Source of the DNA: Paracoccaceae bacterium
GTDB taxonomy: Bacteria > Pseudomonadota > Alphaproteobacteria > Rhodobacterales > Rhodobacteraceae
DNA: 10,976 bases
Direction: 5' to 3'
Assembly (NCBI GenBank): GCA_003250135.1
Contig: QKHF01000243.1
Span: 1 to 10,976, forward strand
The notes under the pieces are model-generated. The model searched no databases. It was not told where the DNA came from and saw only the letters and a list, made by a program, of their open reading frames with translations. Position numbers and translations under genes: made by a program. Of this stretch, positions 6,746 to 10,976 are shown in pieces (the first letter of the stretch is position 1; each line of letters begins with the position of its first letter).

Positions 6746-7429
6746 ATGCGGATCTGGGCGGAAAATCTGGGATGCCGGCGCGGCGGGCGGCGCGTCTATC
6801 GCGGCGTGAGCCTCGCGGTGGAGGCCGGGCGCGCGACCCAGTTGCGCGGGCCGAACGGCGCGGGCAAATCCACCCTCTTGCGCCAGTTCGCCGGGTTGCT
6901 GCCGGTGACCGAGGGCGACGCCGGAATCGGCGAGGTCTCGCTGGCCCGCGACGCGGCGGAGGCCCGCCTGCACATCGCCTATGCGGGCCATCTGGACGCG
7001 ATCAAGCCCGCGCTCGGCGTGCGCGCGAACCTCGTGTTCTGGGCCGGATTGCTGGGCTCGGGGAACGACGCTCGGGTCGACGCCGCCATTGCGCGGCTGG
7101 GGCTGGAGGCGGTCGCCGACGCCCCCGCCGCCTATTGTTCGGCCGGACAGAAGCGCCGGCTCGGCCTCGCCCGGCTTCTGGTGGCGGATCGCCCGGTCTG
7201 GCTGCTGGACGAGCCCACCGTCTCGCTCGACGCCGCCGCGACCGCGGTCGTGGCGGAGATGATCGCGGAGCATTGCGCGGGCGGCGGATCGGCGCTGATC
7301 GCGACCCATATCGACCTCGGCCTCAGCGACATGGAGACGTTCGAGATGCCGGGCCGCGAGCCGGCGCCCGCGCCCGAAGCCTCGCAACATGACGAGGACG
7401 ATCCGTTCCTCGCCGGAGCGTGGGGCTGA
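6746..7429 (+). CDS. ccmA: Heme ABC exporter ATP-binding protein CcmA
   Basis: The ATPase of the CcmABCD complex, which releases holo-CcmE heme chaperone during cytochrome c maturation. From the chosen start it has 227 residues. Walker A is GPNGAGKST (35-43), the signature loop is YCSAGQKRRLGLARLL (130-145), Walker B is VWLLDEPTVSLD (151-162), and the switch His is H188 in IATHIDLG. The SAGQ/KRR form of the signature is characteristic of CcmA. An in-frame ATG at 6734 also exists, but GGAGAGGGGG between the two ATGs is a ribosome-binding site for the second, at 6746. The protein carries a C-terminal tail of about 30 residues, rich in Pro, Ala and acidic residues, that looks disordered. It is the first gene of the ccm operon. 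Confidence 0.95.
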   Translation: MRIWAENLGCRRGGRRVYRGVSLAVEAGRATQLRGPNGAGKSTLLRQFAGLLPVTEGDAGIGEVSLARDAAEARLHIAYAGHLDAIKPALGVRANLVFWAGLLGSGNDARVDAAIARLGLEAVADAPAAYCSAGQKRRLGLARLLVADRPVWLLDEPTVSLDAAATAVVAEMIAEHCAGGGSALIATHIDLGLSDMETFEMPGREPAPAPEASQHDEDDPFLAGAWG

Positions 7430-7431
7430 TC

Positions 7432-8093
7432 ATGGGGGCCTTCTCCGCGCTTCTCAAACGCGACCTCGCGCTGGCGATCCGGCTGGGCGGCGGCGGCGCG
7501 ACCGCGCTCGCCTTCTTCACGCTAGCGGTGCTGATGATCCCGTTCGGCGTCGGCGCCGAACTGCCCGTCCTTGCGCGCATCGCGGGAGGCGTTCTCTGGG
7601 TGGCGGCGCTGCTCGCCTGCCTGCTGTCGCTCGACCGGGTGTTCCAGGCCGATTTCGAGGACGGCTCGCTGGACCAGCTGCTGACCTCGGGCCTGCCCGC
7701 CGAGCTGACGGTCGCCGCGAAGGCCATCGCCCACTGGCTGACCACCGGCCTGCCCATCGTGGTGGCGGCCCCGATCCTCGGCCTGATGCTGGCGATCCCC
7801 GAGGCGGCGATCCAGCCCCTGATCCTGTCCCTGCTGGCAGGCACCCCGGCGCTCAGCTTCATCGGCGCGGTCGGCGCGGCGCTGACGGTGGGCGTGCGCC
7901 GCGGCGGCCTCCTCCTCTCGATCCTCGTGCTGCCGCTTTACGTGCCCACCCTGATCTTCGGCGCCCGCGTGGTGGAGGCCGCCGCGGCGAGCCGACTCGC
8001 ACGGCCTTCCTGTTCCTCGCCGCCGTCACCCTCTTCACCTTCGCCATCTGCCCGGTCGCCGCGGCCTGGGCGCTGCGGGTGAATGCGCGATGA
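7432..8093 (+). CDS. ccmB: Heme exporter permease CcmB, frameshifted near 7986
   Basis: Membrane permease of the CcmABCD complex, with about six helices. The first 185 residues read normally in one frame, including LDRVFQADFEDGSLDQLL (67-84) and PLYVPTLIFGARVVEAAA. In that frame the next codons give a Ser/Pro/Arg-rich, non-membrane tail ending at 8082. The expected last helix, GEPTRTAFLFLAAVTLFT followed by the ending ALRVNAR, is intact in the -1 frame from 7986 to a TGA at 8091-8093, which overlaps the next start as ATGA. One missing base in the GC-rich stretch 7979-7991 explains this and restores a 220-residue protein, the family's normal length. Coordinates given span both frames. It could be a sequencing error or a true mutation; see findings. 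The start is ATG 7432, two bases after the ccmA stop. Confidence 0.9.
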
Positions 8094-9088
8094 AGCCGCC
8101 GGCGCTGCGTGACTACCGAACTGGCGGGCTGTCCGCCTATTGCGCGGATCACGCGGATGCGGCGCGCGACCTGATGGACGCTGTGCTGCGCGGGCTGCCC
8201 GCCGGGCTTGGCCGCGTCGCCTCGCCGTTCCTGCCGCTCGCCGACCGCATTTCGGACCGCTGGCTCGCCCGCGCCGACGATCCTTACCGGGCTGAGATCG
8301 CGGCCAATCGCGCTGCGCTGGGGCGGTCGGGCGTCTTCGCCTTCAATCTCAGCTATGAGTGGGGGTGCACCTCGGCGGCGCTGCCTGGCGCTGGCGCGCC
8401 GCAGCTGATGCGCGTGCTGGACTGGCCCTTCGAGGGCATTGGCGCGCGGGTCGAGCTGGTGCGCCTGTCCGGTCCCGCCGGAGAATGGGCGGCCGCGACA
8501 TGGCCCGGCGTGTCCGGCGTCTTGCAGGCGGTCGCGCCGGGGCGGTTCGCGGCGGCGCTCAACCAGGCGCCCGAGCGGCGCTCGAGCCTGGGCCGCGCCG
8601 CGGCTTGGACCCAAGGCAGGGCCAGGGTTCTGCGATCGCGCGGCTGGGCTCCGGCGCACCTGCTGCGCCACGTGGTCGAAACCGCCCCCACCTTCGCGAA
8701 AGCCCGCGCCCGCCTGCGCGACGAGCCGGTCTGCGCGCCCGTCATCTACACCCTGTCGGGAACCCGGCCCCACGAGGTCTGCGTCATTGAACGGCTGGAG
8801 GCGCAGGCGGCGACGCATGAGCCGCGCAACGGCGAAGGCGCGGCAGCGGCCAACCATTTTCGGCATCTTGACGCCCCGGGTCGCTGGCGGCCGCGGGGTA
8901 TGCTCAGCGAGCAGCGGGCGGCGGAGGCCGACGCGCTGACCAAGGCGATGCAGCCGGACGGCCTGAGGCCGCCCGTGCTTAACACGCTCACCCGGTTGGC
9001 CATGACCATGAGCGCCGACGGAGACGTCGCGCTCTGCGGATATGAAAACGGGCGGCCGGCGACCGGCGTGCTGCGGGTCAGGCTCTAG
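8090..9088 (+). CDS. Putative Ntn hydrolase, acid ceramidase/NAAA-like
   Basis: A 332-residue protein resembling N-terminal-nucleophile amide hydrolases of the acid ceramidase / N-acylethanolamine acid amidase / choloylglycine hydrolase group. The key stretch is FAFNLSYEWGCTSAA (83-97): in those enzymes autocleavage before the Cys of CTS exposes the nucleophile, here C93. R108 and D111 (RVLDW) follow at nearly the spacing of the family's catalytic Arg and Asp, with N158 in AALNQ and N255 in AANHF as further candidate active-site residues. Residues 1-92 would be the propeptide/alpha subunit. I see no signal peptide, so a cytoplasmic location is likely. The substrate is unknown; an amide such as an N-acyl lipid is the family expectation. 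It overlaps the ccmB stop (ATGA) and lies 50 bp before ccmC, an unusual position. Confidence 0.75.
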   Translation: MKPPALRDYRTGGLSAYCADHADAARDLMDAVLRGLPAGLGRVASPFLPLADRISDRWLARADDPYRAEIAANRAALGRSGVFAFNLSYEWGCTSAALPGAGAPQLMRVLDWPFEGIGARVELVRLSGPAGEWAAATWPGVSGVLQAVAPGRFAAALNQAPERRSSLGRAAAWTQGRARVLRSRGWAPAHLLRHVVETAPTFAKARARLRDEPVCAPVIYTLSGTRPHEVCVIERLEAQAATHEPRNGEGAAAANHFRHLDAPGRWRPRGMLSEQRAAEADALTKAMQPDGLRPPVLNTLTRLAMTMSADGDVALCGYENGRPATGVLRVRL

Positions 9089-9138
9089 GCGCCATGGTCG
9101 CTCTTGCCCCCCTGTCGCCCGAGCGATAGATCACCCCC

Positions 9139-9864
9139 ATGTCGATCTGGAAATACGCCAACCCTGCGGAGTTCATGCGGGTCTCGGGCGCGGCCCTGCC
9201 CTGGGTCGCGGGTCTGGCGATAGCATTGATGGCGCTTGGGGTGGGCTGGTCGCTGTTCTTCACGCCCGAGGATTACCAGCAGGGCCAGACGGTGAAGATT
9301 CTCTTCATCCATGTCCCTGCAGCCATCCAGGCGATCAACGGCTACCTGGTGATGGTTGTCGCCAGCCTGATCGGACTCATTCGCCGCCACCACGTCTCCT
9401 TCCTCGTCGCCAAGGCGGCCGCGCCCATCGGCGCCGGGTTCACCCTGCTGGGCCTTTTCACCGGGGCTGTCTGGGGCGAGCCGATGTGGGGAACCTGGTG
9501 GGTCTGGGACGCGCGGCTGACCAGCTTCCTGATCCTGTTCTTCTTCTATCTCGGCTACATGGCGCTCTGGGCGGCGATCGACGATCCGGAGAAGGCGGCC
9601 GACCTTTCCGCCGTGCTCTGCCTCGTCGGCGGGGTGTTCGCGATCCTGTCGCGCTACGCCGTGCAGTTCTGGGCGACGCTGCATCAGGGCACCAGCATCT
9701 CGCTGTCGGGTAACCAGAAGCTGACGCCCGAGTTCCTCTACCCTCTGGTGGTGATGCTGCTGGCCTTCTTGCTCACCTTCCTCGCGCTTCTCATCGTGCG
9801 CACGCGGACCGAGATCCGCCTGCGCCGCGCCCGCGCGATCCGACTGTCGACGGCGGAGATGTGA
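9139..9864 (+). CDS. ccmC: Heme ABC transporter permease CcmC
   Basis: A 241-residue inner-membrane protein with six hydrophobic helices that presents heme to CcmE. The tryptophan-rich WWD heme-handling motif is intact at 117-129 (WGTWWVWDARLTS). The two periplasmic heme-ligand histidines correspond to H58 (ILFIHVPAA) and H182 (ATLHQG), matching E. coli H60 and H184. Length is normal. The ATG at 9139 has only a weak ribosome-binding site, and the start is supported by alignment of the N-terminus rather than by a strong Shine-Dalgarno. A 50-bp gap separates it from the upstream Ntn hydrolase gene. ccmD follows at once, its ribosome-binding region lying at the end of ccmC. Confidence 0.97.
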   Translation: MSIWKYANPAEFMRVSGAALPWVAGLAIALMALGVGWSLFFTPEDYQQGQTVKILFIHVPAAIQAINGYLVMVVASLIGLIRRHHVSFLVAKAAAPIGAGFTLLGLFTGAVWGEPMWGTWWVWDARLTSFLILFFFYLGYMALWAAIDDPEKAADLSAVLCLVGGVFAILSRYAVQFWATLHQGTSISLSGNQKLTPEFLYPLVVMLLAFLLTFLALLIVRTRTEIRLRRARAIRLSTAEM

Positions 9865-9869
9865 CGGGC

Positions 9870-10058
9870 ATGGCCGAGTTCCTGCATATGGGCGGCTATG
9901 CGCCTTACGTCTGGTCGGCTTACGGCGCCTTCGCGCTGATCGTGGGCGGGCTGACGCTGGCCAGCCTGCGCGCCAGCGCCCGCGCCAAACGCGAGTTGAA
10001 AGACCTTGAGGCGCGCCAGAGCCGCGCCCGCCGCAAACCCGCGACGGAGTCGCCATGA
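9870..10058 (+). CDS. ccmD: Heme exporter protein CcmD
   Basis: A 62-residue small membrane protein that stabilises the CcmC-CcmE-heme complex and helps release holo-CcmE. It has the usual pattern: a short periplasmic segment (MGGYAPYVWSAYG), one transmembrane helix (about 19-34) and a charged cytoplasmic tail (RAKRELKDLEARQSRARRK). I prefer ATG 9870, because GGAG at 9855-9858 is well placed for it and too close to the alternative GTG at 9861, which overlaps the ccmC stop. Its stop overlaps the ccmG start (ATGA at 10055). Confidence 0.92.
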   Translation: MAEFLHMGGYAPYVWSAYGAFALIVGGLTLASLRASARAKRELKDLEARQSRARRKPATESP

Positions 10059-10648
10059 CCGCCGAGATCAAGCAGCCCGACCAGCCGGAACAGACCGCGC
10101 GCAAGGGCGGCTTCCGCCTGTGGATGCTGATCCCCGTCCTCTGTTTCATCGCCATTGGCGCGTTGTTCGTCGCCGGGCTGGGGCGGGACGACGCGCAGGT
10201 CCTGCCCTCGGCCCTGATCGACAAGCCCGCCCCGACCTTCGAACTGCCGCCGCTGAGAGAGGGGGAGTCTGGCCTCTCCACCGCCGACCTGAAGAAAGGC
10301 GAGGTGACGGTGGTCAACGTCTGGGCCAGCTGGTGCGTGCCCTGCCGCGTCGAGCACCCGAAGCTGACCGAACTAGCGGCGACCGGCGTCACCGTCCACG
10401 GCCTGAACTATCGCGACAGCCGGGAGAACGCCCTCTCGTTCCTCAACGATCTGGGCGACCCGTTCACGTTGATCGGCTTCGACGAGAATGGCCGGCAGGG
10501 CATCGAATGGGGCGTCTATGGCGTGCCCGAGACCTTCGTCGTCACCGGTGACGGCCGCATCGTCTACAAGCATGTCGGACCGATCCAGAACGACGACCTG
10601 GAGACGAAGGTCCTGCCGGCGATCGAAAAGGCGAAGGCGGGCGGCTGA
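10055..10648 (+). CDS. ccmG: Periplasmic thiol:disulfide oxidoreductase CcmG/DsbE
   Basis: A 197-residue membrane-anchored thioredoxin-fold protein that keeps the apocytochrome c CXXCH cysteines (or CcmH) reduced for heme attachment. A cytoplasmic N-terminus is followed by one helix (about 21-42), then the periplasmic domain. The active site is WASWCVPC with C94 and C97, the cis-proline is P158 in YGVPETF, and the DsbE family's KPAPTFELPPL lies at 57-67. The domain's conserved acidic residue and the GVPE loop are intact, so it should be functional. It is the last gene of the operon, translationally coupled to ccmD by an ATGA overlap. Its TGA abuts the stop of the convergent hydrolase gene within a palindrome. 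Confidence 0.97.
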   Translation: MTAEIKQPDQPEQTARKGGFRLWMLIPVLCFIAIGALFVAGLGRDDAQVLPSALIDKPAPTFELPPLREGESGLSTADLKKGEVTVVNVWASWCVPCRVEHPKLTELAATGVTVHGLNYRDSRENALSFLNDLGDPFTLIGFDENGRQGIEWGVYGVPETFVVTGDGRIVYKHVGPIQNDDLETKVLPAIEKAKAGG

Positions 10649-10657
10649 TCAGCCGCC
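10640..10657. terminator. Palindrome spanning two abutting stop codons
   Basis: GGCGGCTGATCAGCCGCC is a perfect 18-bp inverted repeat. Its centre, TGATCA, is the TGA stop of ccmG followed directly by the complement of the TGA stop of the convergent gene. In RNA from either strand it can fold as a 7-bp stem with a GATC loop. No T-run follows on either side, so a bidirectional terminator role is plausible but not shown. Confidence 0.4.
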
Positions 10658-10976
10658 GTGTTTGGCGAGGAAGGCCGAGACCTCCTCGAAGAACTGGTCG
10701 AACTCGGGCGTCCCCTCCAGAAGGGCATGATTGCTGCCCGGCAACTCGACGAGAGTGGCGTCCGGGATCAGTCGCGCGGCCAGCAGCGCCTCGTCTCGGG
10801 GCGCCACGCGTTCGCCTGCGCAATGCAGGATCAGCGTGGGGACGCGCACCTGAGGCGCCAGATCGGTGGCGTCCACCTCCGCGTTCATGCGCCAGAGCCG
10901 GAGCGCCATTTCGGGGCTCGTCGCAATCCGCTGCAACTCGTCGAAACTTTCACCGACCTCGGGCGGCGCGTCCGGC
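10649..10976 (-). CDS. Alpha/beta hydrolase, C-terminal part, runs off the edge
   Basis: The frame stays open to the right edge, so only the last 108 or so residues are present and the true start lies outside the window. The visible part has VPTLILHCAGERVAPRDEALLAARL, in which the Asp/Glu after the strand is near the acid position of alpha/beta hydrolases. It is followed by ELPGSNHALLEGTPEF, whose His fits the catalytic histidine, and a final FFEEVSAFLAKHGG. The NHxLLExxPxFxxFxxEVxxFL ending resembles hydrolase domains that occur alone or fused to LuxR, winged-helix or cyclase regulatory domains. Which applies depends on sequence outside the window. Substrate unknown. Confidence 0.85.
   Translation of the reverse strand, partial: PDAPPEVGESFDELQRIATSPEMALRLWRMNAEVDATDLAPQVRVPTLILHCAGERVAPRDEALLAARLIPDATLVELPGSNHALLEGTPEFDQFFEEVSAFLAKHGG

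Noticed and set aside
6112..7392. Long 426-codon open frame on the plus strand across tenA and ccmA
   Set aside because: Its product is Arg/Gly/Pro-rich with no domain, and both genes it crosses have strong family matches; it is a high-GC shadow.
7979..7995. Programmed -1 ribosomal frameshift in ccmB
   Set aside because: No X-XXY-YYZ slippery heptamer is present at the junction. CcmB is not known to need recoding, and a lost base is simpler.
9094..9129. Eleven-codon mini-ORF (MVALAPLSPER) with a 6-bp stem between the Ntn hydrolase gene and ccmC
   Set aside because: No good ribosome-binding site and a stem with a 17-base loop; this is within what chance gives in GC-rich sequence.
9085..10392. 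Long 435-codon minus-strand open frame opposite ccmC-ccmD-ccmG
   Set aside because: Low-complexity composition and exact antisense placement to three well-conserved genes mark it as a shadow. The minus-strand frames at 3932-5068 and 949-1941 were rejected for the same reason.
1..10976. CRISPR array, insertion sequence, tRNA or phage-type content
   Set aside because: No spaced direct repeats, transposase-like frame, terminal inverted repeats or cloverleaf sequence was seen; the window is continuous chromosomal coding sequence.

Overview
The window is high-GC, densely packed bacterial chromosome. The best guess for the source is an alphaproteobacterium, possibly Rhodobacterales or a relative. 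This rests on the IF-3 N-terminus (ARRPH...), the DUF1223 protein, the split ccmA-B-C-D-G cluster and many ATGA start/stop overlaps. Family-level placement is inference; no rRNA or other taxonomic marker gene is present. I see no mobile element, CRISPR array, tRNA or rRNA.

Layout. Positions 22-979 (minus strand) hold a two-gene unit: a secreted, cysteine-rich protein of unknown function, followed 1 bp later by a GFA/CENP-V-type zinc protein. A divergent intergenic region of 200 bp follows, with a promoter-like sequence and two strong hairpins. It leads into infC (IF-3), which appears to start at AUA. A hairpin closes infC. Next comes a plus-strand membrane/envelope unit (1851-5101): an EamA-type permease, a MATE exporter overlapping it by 4 bp, and an LpxL-like lipid A acyltransferase. 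Two minus-strand genes face it: tenA (Cys-less type) at 5950-6624 and a secreted DUF1223 thioredoxin-like protein at 5108-5857.

The right half (6746-10648, plus strand) is a cytochrome c maturation (System I) operon: ccmA, ccmB, an interposed gene, ccmC, ccmD, ccmG. CcmABC form the heme-handling ABC complex, CcmD is its small membrane partner and CcmG is the periplasmic thiol reductant for apocytochrome c. Two things stand out. ccmB carries a one-base frameshift near 7986, after which the true C-terminus continues in another frame. And a gene resembling the acid ceramidase/NAAA branch of Ntn hydrolases sits between ccmB and ccmC, overlapping the ccmB stop by 4 bp. The operon ends at a palindrome in which the ccmG stop abuts the stop of a convergent alpha/beta hydrolase gene that runs off the right edge.

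Most of the content is conserved housekeeping. The points most worth following up are the Ntn hydrolase inside the ccm operon, the ccmB frameshift, and the AUA start with structured leader of infC.
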